Shown: piece after piece, positions 7,372 to 15,191 of the stretch
How positions within the stretch are numbered: position 1 is the first letter of the stretch
Layout: each line of letters starts with the position of its first letter
Assembly: GCF_000756385.1 (NCBI RefSeq)
Contig: NZ_JNFC01000024.1
Location: 1-52,227, forward strand
From: Sphingopyxis sp. LC363
GTDB taxonomy: Bacteria; Pseudomonadota; Alphaproteobacteria; Sphingomonadales; Sphingomonadaceae
Direction of reading: 5' to 3'
Length of the DNA stretch: 52,227 nucleotides
Notes under the pieces: model-generated
Told to the model about the DNA's origin: nothing
Seen by the model: only the letters and a program-made list of their open reading frames with translations
Databases searched by the model: none
Position numbers and translations under genes: made by a program

Positions 7372-8574
7372 TCATGCGAGCCCCTCCTTGCGCAGGCGCG
7401 GCAAATGACTCGGCCAAGTCGCTCGTATATCGACCTCGATCTCCCCACAGACCCCATCCAGATAAGTCAGACAGCGATCGCGAACCTGCTTGCTCGTCAT
7501 CGGCCCGTTGAGTTCGTAGACCGTCATCAACCGGGCCGTCGCGTTGTCAATTTCCGCAGAATCCTTCAGCGGCGTGCGGATCATCGCATTGCCGAAAACC
7601 TGGCGCATCAGCTCAAGGAGTCCCTTCTGCATCGACTTCGTATCGTCAACCTTCGACGCGAGAAACCGCAAGAACGAAAGCTGAGGAGCAAGGTCGACCG
7701 CCTGAAGTTCCTGGATCGTTTCATCGAGCATCGCAAGGAATGCCGCAGTTGAGGAAAAATCCATCACAGTCGGGGGAACAGGCACCACAAGCGCGTTCGC
7801 GGCCCTGAGCACCGACAAGGAAATTGCGCCGAGCGCCGGCGGCGGGTCCAGAATGACCACGTCATAGAGATCGGAGACCGACGCAATACCCTGAGCAAGA
7901 CGGTTCAGCAGCGCGCCCTGCCCACGCGCCATGCGTGCGGCCAACTCATACTCAGACTGGAACAAGCGCAGGTTCGCGGGGATCAGGTCGAGACCGTCAA
8001 AATGGGTCTTCTTGATCGCATAATCGAGCGTCTCGCGCTCACCCTCGCGCAGGTAGGGATAGAGCGTCTCGTCTTCGCTCAGATCGAGATCAGGCACGTA
8101 ACCAAACAGAGTCGTGGCTGAGGCTTGGCTGTCACAATCGATAAGCAAGACTCGATAGCCCCGGATCGCGAGATTTTGCGCCAGATGGACCGCCGTCGTG
8201 CTCTTACCAACTCCGCCCTTGAAGTTCTGCACCGCCAGAATCGAGACCGGATCAGAAGGCGCACGCCAAGGCCGGGTTCCAAATGTTCCGCGCATGTCAT
8301 TGAGCTGCGCGAGGCTGTAGGCAAGTCGCCGATTGTTCTCACCGCGCGTCGGGGCAACGAGGCGCCCATCGGATTCCGCTTCCCGGATTGCGGCGGTCGT
8401 GCGTCCAACCAGTTCAGCAGCTTTGCCGATCGGAAACGTCGGCTCGCGCCGCTCGTCCGCTCGCGCCGTTCGAGCAGAGTCCCGCAGTCGTTCAAGAACG
8501 GACGACGTACGCGCGGCAAGTGCGCCCACGTCCAAGGTCTCGGCTATGCGAACCTGATCCACCGACGTAGCCAT
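7372..8574 (-). CDS. parA: ParA-family partition ATPase with N-terminal HTH
   Basis: 400 aa from the ATG at 8574 (MATSVDQVRIAETLDVGALA), chosen over 8619 because GGGGCAGG precedes it. N-terminal helix-turn-helix about 45-105 (FPIGKAAELVGRTTAAIREA ... RRLAYSLAQLNDMR), as in plasmid ParA/RepA-type proteins that repress their own operon. ATPase domain: deviant Walker A FKGGVGKSTTAVHLAQNL, A' LLIDCDSQASATTLFG, Walker B-like YDVVILDPPPALG. It uses ATP and nucleoid DNA to move ParB-parS complexes. Two palindromic sites upstream (8795-8854) are candidate operators for the HTH or for ParB. Confidence 0.92.
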   Translation of the reverse strand: MATSVDQVRIAETLDVGALAARTSSVLERLRDSARTARADERREPTFPIGKAAELVGRTTAAIREAESDGRLVAPTRGENNRRLAYSLAQLNDMRGTFGTRPWRAPSDPVSILAVQNFKGGVGKSTTAVHLAQNLAIRGYRVLLIDCDSQASATTLFGYVPDLDLSEDETLYPYLREGERETLDYAIKKTHFDGLDLIPANLRLFQSEYELAARMARGQGALLNRLAQGIASVSDLYDVVILDPPPALGAISLSVLRAANALVVPVPPTVMDFSSTAAFLAMLDETIQELQAVDLAPQLSFLRFLASKVDDTKSMQKGLLELMRQVFGNAMIRTPLKDSAEIDNATARLMTVYELNGPMTSKQVRDRCLTYLDGVCGEIEVDIRATWPSHLPRLRKEGLA

Positions 8575-8794
8575 ACCTGCCCCTTTTTGAAAACCAGCGT
8601 GGTCATGCCTGATTTTCACTTTTCGGTCAATGAAAGGCTAATATGTGCAAAACTATGCCTGAGGGTTGTGATTTCGCAACTGGCATACCCAGCCCGCTCC
8701 GCTCTCACCATTGGCGTCAAATATCCGCGCCGATAGACAGCCTCTCCGTCCTCCCAATCCTGACCTATTGGGGGCCCCGCAGCCAATGCGCGAA

Positions 8795-8810
8795 ATTGCA
8801 GGCCTGCAAT
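8795..8810. promoter_or_regulatory. parS/operator-like site 3 (ATTGCAGGCCTGCAAT)
   Basis: A perfect 16-bp palindrome, with the same arms as sites 1 and 2 and a GC centre that completes the symmetry. It lies upstream of parA, between parA and the repA stop. Confidence 0.72.
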
Positions 8811-8838
8811 CCAGTCCTCCAAACGCAATCTTCTCGGA

Positions 8839-8854
8839 ATTGCAGACCTGCAAT
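8839..8854. promoter_or_regulatory. parS/operator-like site 4 (ATTGCAGACCTGCAAT)
   Basis: Fourth copy with centre AC, 44 bp from site 3 start to start (about four helical turns) and nine bases after the end of the repA frame. Confidence 0.7.
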
Positions 8855-8862
8855 TCTCCAAT

Positions 8863-10047
8863 TCAGGGCCGACCCCGGCGCGAGAAATAGGACTCGCAGA
8901 AGCCACGCCACGACCGCTCCAACTTCACACCTTTCAGGGATCCCAACCGGGTCCCCATCTCCTTGCGGTACGCCTCAGCGATGCCATCGACATCCCATCC
9001 GCCGCCATGCTCAACACCGACCTTGTAAAACTCTTCACCGCCATACCGGAGCGACCCCAACGGAAAGGCCGCAAACTTCTCGCGCGGGACACGGTCTGGC
9101 GCCGAGAGCTTCGACGTCGCATCGGCAACGAGCCTCCCGATCAGCTCTGGGGCGACGGTTGGCCCCGCAATCGCGAGGTCTTCGACGCTATCCTCCCGCC
9201 GCGCCTTGCGGCCCGAGGCGTGACGCGCAAGTTCATCAACGGTTTCGATTTGGGCCGGCGCATCCTTTGGCGCGAAGCGGAAGATCAGCTCGATCACCGC
9301 CCTGCCCCGCCGGATCTCGTTCCATTCCACAGTGAAATGCGCGAGCTGGTCGATTTCGGCTTTCGCGACCTGCAGCACCTTGCGCCGCAACTGAGCGAAA
9401 TCGGCATATTTCTCTGGATCGATCCCCAGCGCAGCCCGAAGGCCGACCATGTCGACCTTCCAAATCGGCTGCCGCCGATGCAACCGCAGCGCACCCTCTT
9501 CATAGAGTTTGAGAGAATAGGCCGACCGGAAGCCGAGAACGGCCTGTCGGTTCATCACCGCGTAAGTCTGCGATTCCTGGATGAGGCGTCGCGCATCCGG
9601 GGTGAACTGCCACTCGATCCAACCGGTCTCCTTGCCCTCTTCCTCGACTTCCTCCCACGAAGCCTGAATAAGACTAAAACGCTTGGTCGCCCGCTTTCCA
9701 CGCCAGGACTTGTCGTCCTCCGCGAACAACGTGCGATGAAGTTCTTCGAGCATGTCGACGATCCGCTCATTTCCTTTGTGACCACGTCGAATGTCCGATT
9801 TACGCATTCGATGCGAGACATCACGCCAAGCGTCGCCGCCTGCCGTGAGGATCATCAGCGCGAGAAGGCGAGAGGCCGTCAAGCTGAGCGACTGACCACG
9901 AACGAAACGAACTTCGACGAGCCGGCCAGGTTTGACGAACTCCTCACCGCCCTTGCGGGCGAGCGCCGCGGCGACACGCATCGCGCGAGCGGAGGAGACT
10001 TCGTTCTCATCATCCGCTATGAGTACTGAGTCCGATTCCCCCATCAT
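8863..10047 (-). CDS. repA: Plasmid replication initiator (RepA, winged-helix type)
   Basis: 394 aa. The central region has the order seen in iteron-binding initiators. SLSLTASRLLALMILTAGGD and IVDMLEELHRTLFAE form a first winged-helix domain; QTYAVMNRQAVLGFRSAYSL, KLYEEGALRL and MVGLRAALGIDPEKYADFAQ LRRKVLQVAKAEID form a second, the Rep_3/RepB-like signature. The C-terminus (GVEHGGGWDVDGIAEAYRKE, WRGFCESYFSRRGRP) is common to sphingomonad plasmid RepA proteins. The gene is upstream of and co-oriented with parA and parB, and an iteron array lies behind its start at 10124-10371. The protein binds those iterons to start replication and often represses its own promoter. Confidence 0.85.
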   Translation of the reverse strand: MMGESDSVLIADDENEVSSARAMRVAAALARKGGEEFVKPGRLVEVRFVRGQSLSLTASRLLALMILTAGGDAWRDVSHRMRKSDIRRGHKGNERIVDMLEELHRTLFAEDDKSWRGKRATKRFSLIQASWEEVEEEGKETGWIEWQFTPDARRLIQESQTYAVMNRQAVLGFRSAYSLKLYEEGALRLHRRQPIWKVDMVGLRAALGIDPEKYADFAQLRRKVLQVAKAEIDQLAHFTVEWNEIRRGRAVIELIFRFAPKDAPAQIETVDELARHASGRKARREDSVEDLAIAGPTVAPELIGRLVADATSKLSAPDRVPREKFAAFPLGSLRYGGEEFYKVGVEHGGGWDVDGIAEAYRKEMGTRLGSLKGVKLERSWRGFCESYFSRRGRP

Positions 10048-10123
10048 TTCACCTCATTGGACATCAGGTTGCCTGACCTGACCTCACTCGTCAAGTCAAG
10101 ACAGGATGGATTAGCCGGCACCG

Positions 10124-10371
10124 CCCCCAATCGGACAGGATCGAGTCCAATTAAGATGAGAGCAAGGACCCAGAGAATCCGCGAGTCGCAGCGACCCCCG
10201 TTAGAACCGCACTCCTGAGCCGATCCCGTCCATTAAATTGCAACGACGAAAGCATTGAGCGCACCACCCCAATCGGACAGGATACCCCAAAGGGGCAGGA
10301 TAATTCCCCCGATCGGTCAGGCTAAAGCCCCCAGGACGTCAGGATAAAGCCCCCAAAAGGACAGGATACTG
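10124..10371. repeat. Origin iterons (CCCCCAAN6ACAGGATA type)
   Basis: Six related direct units upstream of repA. One is at 10124-10141 (CCCCCCAATCGGACAGGAT). A run of five starts at 10267, 10285, 10306, 10328 and 10350. Each unit has C4-5, then a variable centre, then (A/G/T)CAGGAT or TCAGG(C/A)TAAAG. Unit spacing is 18, 21, 22 and 22 bp, so most copies lie on one face of the helix. This is the layout of an iteron-controlled origin bound by RepA. The repeats are imperfect, which argues against CRISPR. Confidence 0.75.
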
Positions 10372-10611
10372 CTTGGTTTCCACAGGAAAACCGCCGGTCA
10401 CGCTGCCCCGAATCTTAGAATCATTAGAATCTGGAATCACCCCGACGCTATCGCGCCGGGCGTTTTCAAACATGGATTCATTCGGAATGGAGAAGGGAGG
10501 GGAGATCTCGCGATCGCTGAAGGGTTCCAAACCGCTCACGCTTGCACGCTCATCCAAGGCGTCCCTGTAGAGCGAACCAAGGCGACGGTGGTGCAAGTTC
10601 AGCTGAACAGC
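10372..10611. other. Non-coding stretch beyond the iterons
   Basis: About 240 bases between the last iteron and the SRAP stop. A locally AT-richer stretch near 10410-10440 contains two tandem TTAGAATC-type repeats (CTTAGAATCATTAGAATCTG), which could be a melting element for the origin. An 85-aa minus frame runs through here and into the iterons but has no protein-like features. Nothing else is seen. Confidence 0.4.
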
Positions 10612-11262
10612 CTATAGCAACGTTGCCTGCAGCATGTCTGAGGGCCAACCGTGCCATGGTTCGTCGGTCGGCTCGATCTCAATTAGTCTGCTCGGAAACA
10701 CCCGATCCTGAAGCGCGGTCAGCTCATCGAAGGTACCGTGAAGCCAACGGTCATATTCGTCCTCGTGGAGGAGGACAGGCATCCGATTATGGACTGTCGC
10801 GGCAACTTCGTTCGCATCGGTCATGGCGCCCGAATAGACCGGACCCCATTCGGCACTGTCCCGCCACAAGCCGCCCCATGCAAAAACCGGACGGTCTTTC
10901 AGCGACAGCCAGGTTCGGGTTTTGCTTCCCTTGATCCCCGCGGGTTCCGCCCAGGCCGTTAGCGGAATCAGGCAGCGCCACTGCGGTTTACGGGCGAGGC
11001 CCACCCACATTGGTTTGCGCAGATCCGCAATATTATTAACCGCCTTGGGCTTCGAACCCGGCTTCATCGAGGCTAGCTTCAGAGGAAATCCCCAACCCAT
11101 CGATTGAAGAATTCGTCGACCGCTTTCGGCGCGGACCACCATACCGGGCGCGCCGGGGTGAACTGTCGACGGTGCATTAGTTGCAACGATGTCAGGAACG
11201 TCTACGCCAAAGTGGGCTGCGACTTCAGCGGCGCTGAGGCGCTCCGTATAGAGATTGCACAT
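10612..11262 (-). CDS. SRAP-domain protein (YedK/HMCES family), catalytic residues intact
   Basis: 216 aa beginning MCNLYTERLS, so Cys2 is exposed after Met removal. Family members form a thiazolidine DNA-protein crosslink through Cys2 at abasic sites in single-stranded DNA and protect stalled forks. Other key residues are present: Asn75/76 (AVNNIADLRK), Glu106 (TAWAEPAG) and His158 (VHNRMPVLL). Length is normal for the family. It lies in an SOS-type neighbourhood with imuA-imuB-dnaE2 and a second SRAP paralogue at 12037. No LexA box was found directly upstream of it. Confidence 0.9.
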   Translation of the reverse strand: MCNLYTERLSAAEVAAHFGVDVPDIVATNAPSTVHPGAPGMVVRAESGRRILQSMGWGFPLKLASMKPGSKPKAVNNIADLRKPMWVGLARKPQWRCLIPLTAWAEPAGIKGSKTRTWLSLKDRPVFAWGGLWRDSAEWGPVYSGAMTDANEVAATVHNRMPVLLHEDEYDRWLHGTFDELTALQDRVFPSRLIEIEPTDEPWHGWPSDMLQATLL

Positions 11263-11369
11263 GGCTTGCGGCCCTTTCCGAGCTGGGAACGCTGCATAGG
11301 AAGGTGCGTAGCGCTAAAGCGCCGGCGGAGGAACGCCAAAGATCCCCGCGTTCTGCGCTTACGGGCACT

Positions 11370-11984
11370 TCAATAAGGCGCAACAAGCACGGCACCGGGC
11401 AGGGGATCGGCGTGGCCCCAGAATTGAACAACGGCGCGTGCATAGCGCCGAAGTTCGTCCTGACCGATCCGCAGCTCCTCACTCGTCGGCACCGGCGCGG
11501 GGGCGATATCGTCATAATCGAAGGATATCCGAGTCCAGAGTTGCGGGGCCTTCGCGAGCAATTTCGTGCAGGCGCCGCCATCGCCATGCCTAGCGACATT
11601 GGCGGCGAGGTGCATTTCGTGGAGATCGCTTGCCACGCCGATCGCACCCACATCGATCGCAGCGATTTCCCGCGCTGCTCGTGACAGATCGGTTGCGCCA
11701 GAGAACTTCACGCCGTGCGCCCGAGCCCACCGCGCGAGCTGGCGTTCGAACAGCCCGTCGAGCGTGAGGACAAAGGCCTTGGCGGCCTCGTTGGCCGTGT
11801 AGTTATCGATTTGCGCGGCGCACCGATCAAGGAATTCATCCATATCTGACGCTTCGCCCACAACCAGCGTTTCGTGCGTCGGAAGGTCACCAAGCGTCTT
11901 CAGGATGACGCGCTGATAAAAGCGGTCAACGTTCGCCTGGAACGTGCGCGGCAGCATGTCTCTATCGGGCATTGTCATGCCCAT
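11370..11984 (-). CDS. Hypothetical protein between the two SRAP genes
   Basis: 204 aa from the ATG at 11984 (MGMTMPDRDMLPRTFQANVD), preceded by GGGAGG. The frame is open to 12092, but the extra 36 residues overlap the next gene and are not protein-like. Mostly helical, no signal peptide: VILKTLGDLPTHETLVVGEA, DEFLDRCAAQIDNYTANEAA, AFVLTLDGLFERQLARWARA, DLHEMHLAANVARHGDGGAC. It is downstream of and co-oriented with the dead SRAP gene (stop 12037), about 50 bases away, so probably in the same SOS operon. No known family was recognised. Confidence 0.65.
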   Translation of the reverse strand: MGMTMPDRDMLPRTFQANVDRFYQRVILKTLGDLPTHETLVVGEASDMDEFLDRCAAQIDNYTANEAAKAFVLTLDGLFERQLARWARAHGVKFSGATDLSRAAREIAAIDVGAIGVASDLHEMHLAANVARHGDGGACTKLLAKAPQLWTRISFDYDDIAPAPVPTSEELRIGQDELRRYARAVVQFWGHADPLPGAVLVAPY

Positions 11985-12036
11985 AGCGGCGAGAAGCCTC
12001 CCGCGCGAGCATCCAACGTGCCATACAATCGCCGTC

Positions 12037-12693
12037 TCATTGCAAAGCGAGTTGCGGCTCGGGTGGCCCTTTGCCGCTGTTCCAGCGATCATCGGTCGGC
12101 TCGACGATCATTCGTTCGGCGGCGAACGGCGGGCGGAACTGGAACCCAATTACTTCGCGAACGGAGCCACGAAACCACTGATCCCACTCGGCGCGCTCAA
12201 GGAGCACCGGCATCCGGTCGTTAGTCGGCATGACCGCCGCATTCGCACTCATCGTCATGCCCGCATAGACCGGCCCCTGGTCGGGCAAGCTCCGGCAGAA
12301 ACCCGCCCAGGCCATGATCGGCTGATCTTTCACCGAAAACCAGGTCCGAGTCATCGCACCCGGCGTCCCGTCGGGATTGCCGAAATGGGTCAGCGCGATG
12401 AGACAGCGATAGCGCGGCTCCACCACCATCTCTTCCCACATCGGATTGGTGAGGTCAGCGACAAGCCCGATGCGCCCCGGCGGCTCGCCGCGCTCGCGCA
12501 TTTCGCGGGTCAGGCGCGGAAAGCCCCAGGTGACGGGCCGCAGCAATCGGCGGCCGTCCTTCTCGAAAATGACGAGTCCGGTCAGTCCTTCCTTGATGTC
12601 CCCTTCGGGCGTCGTGAGGCCGGATGGCGGCTCGGCTTCGAAATAAGCCGCCACATCGCTCGCGCTCGCCGTGATGACATGAAGCCGCGACAT
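12037..12693 (-). CDS. SRAP-fold paralogue lacking catalytic residues
   Basis: 218 aa. It aligns without gaps over key regions with the SRAP protein at 10612: RPVTWGFPRL / QSMGWGFPLK, YRCLIALTHF / WRCLIPLTAW, TRTWFSVKDQPIMAWAGF / TRTWLSLKDRPVFAWGGL, RMPVLL / RMPVLL. Cys2 is Ser (MSRLHV), Glu106 is Asn (THFGNPDG) and His158 is Asn (PTNDRMPVLL), so the abasic-site crosslinking chemistry should be lost. A DNA-binding or regulatory role is plausible. The start has GAGGCC in front and lies nine bases after the stop of a 53-aa small ORF, in an operon divergent from imuA and sharing its LexA-box region. Confidence 0.85.
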   Translation of the reverse strand: MSRLHVITASASDVAAYFEAEPPSGLTTPEGDIKEGLTGLVIFEKDGRRLLRPVTWGFPRLTREMRERGEPPGRIGLVADLTNPMWEEMVVEPRYRCLIALTHFGNPDGTPGAMTRTWFSVKDQPIMAWAGFCRSLPDQGPVYAGMTMSANAAVMPTNDRMPVLLERAEWDQWFRGSVREVIGFQFRPPFAAERMIVEPTDDRWNSGKGPPEPQLALQ

Positions 12694-12702
12694 GGCCTCA
12701 AC

Positions 12703-12864
12703 TCACCACGGAATCTCGTCATCGGTGATCGGCTCCAGATCCGGTGTCTGGACCGCTGCCGATTCGCCCGAGTCGCGGTCTCGCATGGCGCTCTCCGCCG
12801 TGCCAACAGCCTCCGAAGGTGTCTCGCCCGACAGGCGAAGCTTGAGTGGCTTGCGCTTCTCCAT
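12703..12864 (-). CDS. 53-aa small ORF, first gene of the SOS divergon
   Basis: Reads MEKRKPLKLRLSGETPSEAV onward and ends ITDDEIPW. A good AAGGA lies eight bases before the ATG and the stop is nine bases before the SRAP paralogue start, so it looks like a real leading gene of that operon. It is highly charged, with a basic N-terminus (KRKPLKLRL) and an acidic C-terminus, and is probably disordered; a short adaptor or clamp-type interaction peptide would fit but is a guess. No family was recognised. It is too short for standard ORF cut-offs and may be missed in annotations. Confidence 0.6.
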   Translation of the reverse strand: MEKRKPLKLRLSGETPSEAVGTAESAMRDRDSGESAAVQTPDLEPITDDEIPW

Positions 12865-12947
12865 CCCGATTTTCCTTGATCTTTCCTGTCTTTGGCTGGG
12901 CCGCCGCAGTCGCGGCGACTCCGGCCCGTTGACTCTCGGCCTTTATA

Positions 12948-12962
12948 GAACAAAAATAGAAC
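12948..12962. promoter_or_regulatory. LexA (SOS) box GAAC-N7-GAAC
   Basis: GAACAAAAATAGAAC, the direct-repeat form of SOS box used by alphaproteobacterial LexA (GTTC/GAAC-N7-GTTC/GAAC). It ends 32 bases before the imuA ATG and begins 83 bases before the small-ORF start on the other strand, so one box may control both directions. Confidence 0.85.
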
Positions 12963-12994
12963 ACAACCAACCGCCAAAGCCATGGAGGCCCTTC

Positions 12995-13756
12995 ATGACG
13001 GAGAGAGGGCCGCGCCCTCATCTGACGACGCTACGCGCCCGGATCGCCAGGATCGAGGGGGCCGAACGGCGCTCGTCTGGCACCTTGCCGTTCGGGCTCG
13101 ACGCGATCGACAGGCGCTTGCCTGGTGGCGGGCTCGCGCTCGGCGCCCTCCATGAAGTCGCCGGCGGCGCGCAAGGCGCGACGGATGCGGCTGCCGCCGC
13201 CTTGTTCGCTGCCGGCATTCTCGCGCGCGTCAAAGGCAAGATACTCTGGTGCATGACGCAGTCCGACCTGTTCGCGCCGGCGCTCGCGCTCGCGGGTCTC
13301 GATCCCGACCGGGTCATCTATGTCGAAGCCCGCGACGAGACCTCGCTCCTGAGCTGCTTTGAGGAGGGGCTTCGTCATGGCGGCCTCGGCGGTGTCGTTG
13401 CCGAAGCGGCCCGGCTTTCGATGACGGCCTCGCGCCGTCTGCAACTGGCGGCCGAAAGCACCGGCACCATCGGCATCGCCATCCGCCGCTGGCGCCGGAC
13501 GGCCGAAGCCTCCGATTTCGGACAGCCGACCGCGGCCGCGACCCGCTGGCGCGTGACCAGCGTGCCGACCGCGCCGCTCCCGGTTCCCGGGGTCGGGCGG
13601 CCGCGCTGGTTTGTCGAGCTCATCCGGTGCCGGGCTGGCGAGAGCGCCGATTTTCTCGTGGAAGGCTGCGATGCGGCAGGTCATCTCGCTCTTCCTGCCG
13701 ACCTGGCCGACCGATCGGCTGCGTCGCAGGCTTGGCTCCAGCGCGCCGCCTCCTGA
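12995..13756 (+). CDS. imuA: ImuA (SulA/RecA-like mutagenesis protein)
   Basis: 253 aa from the ATG at 12995, which has GGAGG six bases upstream. The frame extends to 12692, but the upstream part runs through the LexA box and is antisense to other genes. RecA-like core: LPFGLDAIDRRLPGGGLALG ALHEVAGG (the usual ImuA/RecA-like opening), a strand ILWCMTQSDLFAPALALAGL, RVIYVEARDETSLLSCFEEG LRHGGLGGVVAEAARLSMTA. It is the first gene of the imuA-imuB-dnaE2 cassette, needed with ImuB to let DnaE2 carry out damage-induced mutagenic synthesis. Its 3' end overlaps imuB by 86 bases. Confidence 0.9.
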   Translation: MTERGPRPHLTTLRARIARIEGAERRSSGTLPFGLDAIDRRLPGGGLALGALHEVAGGAQGATDAAAAALFAAGILARVKGKILWCMTQSDLFAPALALAGLDPDRVIYVEARDETSLLSCFEEGLRHGGLGGVVAEAARLSMTASRRLQLAAESTGTIGIAIRRWRRTAEASDFGQPTAAATRWRVTSVPTAPLPVPGVGRPRWFVELIRCRAGESADFLVEGCDAAGHLALPADLADRSAASQAWLQRAAS

Positions 13757-15191
13757 CGCGCCGCTGGTGCTGGCGGCGATGGAAGGGCAGCGCCGTCTCC
13801 TGACCGCGGCGAATGCGGCGGCGCGCGCGATCGGTCTTGTCCCAGGTATGACGGTCGCGCAGGCACAGGCGCTCGTTCCCGATCTCCAGATCCTCGATGC
13901 CGAACCGGACGCCGATCGCGCCGCGCTGGAGAAGCTCGCCTGCTGGTCGCTGCGCCGCTACGCGCCCATCATCGCGGCCGATCCGCCCGATGGCCTGATG
14001 CTGGACATCACCGGCGCCGCGCACGCCTTTGGCGGACCTGAGGGCGTCCTTCGTGATCTCGTCCACCGCCTTGCGGAGGTGGGGGCGACCGCGCGCGCGG
14101 TTTGCGCGCCGACCTATGGCGCGGCGCACGCGCTTGCGCGCTATGGGGCCGGTCCCGCGCGCGTCGTCGATCCGCTCGAACTTAAGGCGGCGATCGGCGC
14201 GCTCCCCATCGCGGCGCTGCGCCTCGACGCCGACATGGTGCTCACTCTCGGGCGCCTCGGCCTTGAGACAATCGCCGACCTCGAGGCGATGCCGCGCGCG
14301 TCGCTGGCCCTGCGCTTCGGGTCTGCGCCCGGCCAGCGCCTCGACCAGGCCTTCGGCCGCGTCGCCGAACCCTTCGAGCCGATCCAGCCGCCTGAGCCGA
14401 TCACCGTCGAGCGGCGGTTCGCCGAGCCGATCGGCGCGCCCGAAACGCTCGCGCGCTACACGGGTAAGCTGGTCGACGAACTCGCCCGGCGTCTGGAGGA
14501 GGAAGGCGTCGGCGCACGCCGACTCGACCTCAGCTTCCACCGGGTCGATAACCGCATCGAGGCTATTCGGGCCGGACTTGCCAAGCCGAGCCGCGATCGC
14601 AGGCAGATGACACGGCTGCTCTGCGACCGGCTTGAGACCATCGATCCGGGTTTCGGTGTCGAGCGAATGCAGCTGACCGTCCCCGCGGCTGAACCGCTGA
14701 CCTACCACATGGTTTCAAATCTCGGCGAGGCTCCCGTCCCCGACGTCGCGGCCCTCGTCGACCTGCTCGGGAACCGGATAGGGGAGGGGCGGCTCTTTCG
14801 GGCCGCCGCGCGCGAGAGCGATATTCCCGAGCGTTCGGTCGCCCGCATCGCGCCGATGTCCGATCCGACCGAGACCCGGTGGCCGGCTGCCTGGCCGCGC
14901 CCGGCGCGGCTTTTCGCACGCCCCGAGCCCGTCGATACCATGGCCCTGCTGCCCGACCATCCACCCGTGCATTTTGTCTGGCGCGGCGTCCGGCGCCGGG
15001 TGACGCGCGCCGACGGTCCTGAACGCATCTATGGCGAATGGCATTTGAACGACGCCGAATTTCTCGGCGTTCGCGATTATTTCCAGGTCGAGGACGAAAC
15101 CGGCGCGCGCTATTGGCTCTTCCGGAACGGCGACGGCATGGACAGCGCCACGGGCGGTCAAGGCTGGTTCCTGCACGGGCTGTTCGCATGA
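13671..15191 (+). CDS. imuB: ImuB (inactive Y-family polymerase-like protein)
   Basis: 506 aa starting [21 protein letters not shown]-family (DinB/UmuC) fold without the catalytic carboxylates: the first catalytic motif, normally DxDxFFASVE, is [54 protein letters not shown] (helix-hairpin-helix) and little-finger residues [24 protein letters not shown] follow. The C-terminal part with [40 protein letters not shown] and ARYWLFRNG is the ImuB-specific tail. ImuB bridges the beta clamp, ImuA and DnaE2. The stop overlaps the dnaE2 start by ATGA. (The lid-segment quotation is approximate: the exact text is [20 protein letters not shown].). Confidence 0.9.
   Translation: MRQVISLFLPTWPTDRLRRRLGSSAPPPDAPLVLAAMEGQRRLLTAANAAARAIGLVPGMTVAQAQALVPDLQILDAEPDADRAALEKLACWSLRRYAPIIAADPPDGLMLDITGAAHAFGGPEGVLRDLVHRLAEVGATARAVCAPTYGAAHALARYGAGPARVVDPLELKAAIGALPIAALRLDADMVLTLGRLGLETIADLEAMPRASLALRFGSAPGQRLDQAFGRVAEPFEPIQPPEPITVERRFAEPIGAPETLARYTGKLVDELARRLEEEGVGARRLDLSFHRVDNRIEAIRAGLAKPSRDRRQMTRLLCDRLETIDPGFGVERMQLTVPAAEPLTYHMVSNLGEAPVPDVAALVDLLGNRIGEGRLFRAAARESDIPERSVARIAPMSDPTETRWPAAWPRPARLFARPEPVDTMALLPDHPPVHFVWRGVRRRVTRADGPERIYGEWHLNDAEFLGVRDYFQVEDETGARYWLFRNGDGMDSATGGQGWFLHGLFA

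Noticed and set aside
9007..10029. 340-aa open frame on the plus strand opposite repA
   Set aside because: Antisense to RepA, no family features.
10124..10371. Repeats considered as a CRISPR array
   Set aside because: Units vary in sequence and length, are contiguous without unique spacers, and sit upstream of repA; iterons explain them.
10339..10596. 85-aa minus-strand frame beside the iterons
   Set aside because: Runs into the iteron array, has no ribosome-binding site and no family features.
11263..11369. Possible LexA box upstream of the active SRAP gene
   Set aside because: GAAC half-sites occur but not as GAAC-N7-GAAC or GTTC-N7-GTTC.
11944..12879. 311-aa open frame on the plus strand across the dead SRAP gene
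   Set aside because: Antisense to the SRAP paralogue and the 53-aa frame, both of which have ribosome-binding sites and protein-like sequence.
13620..14708. 362-aa open frame on the minus strand opposite imuB
   Set aside because: Antisense to a clear ImuB protein; Arg/Gly-rich sequence without motifs.
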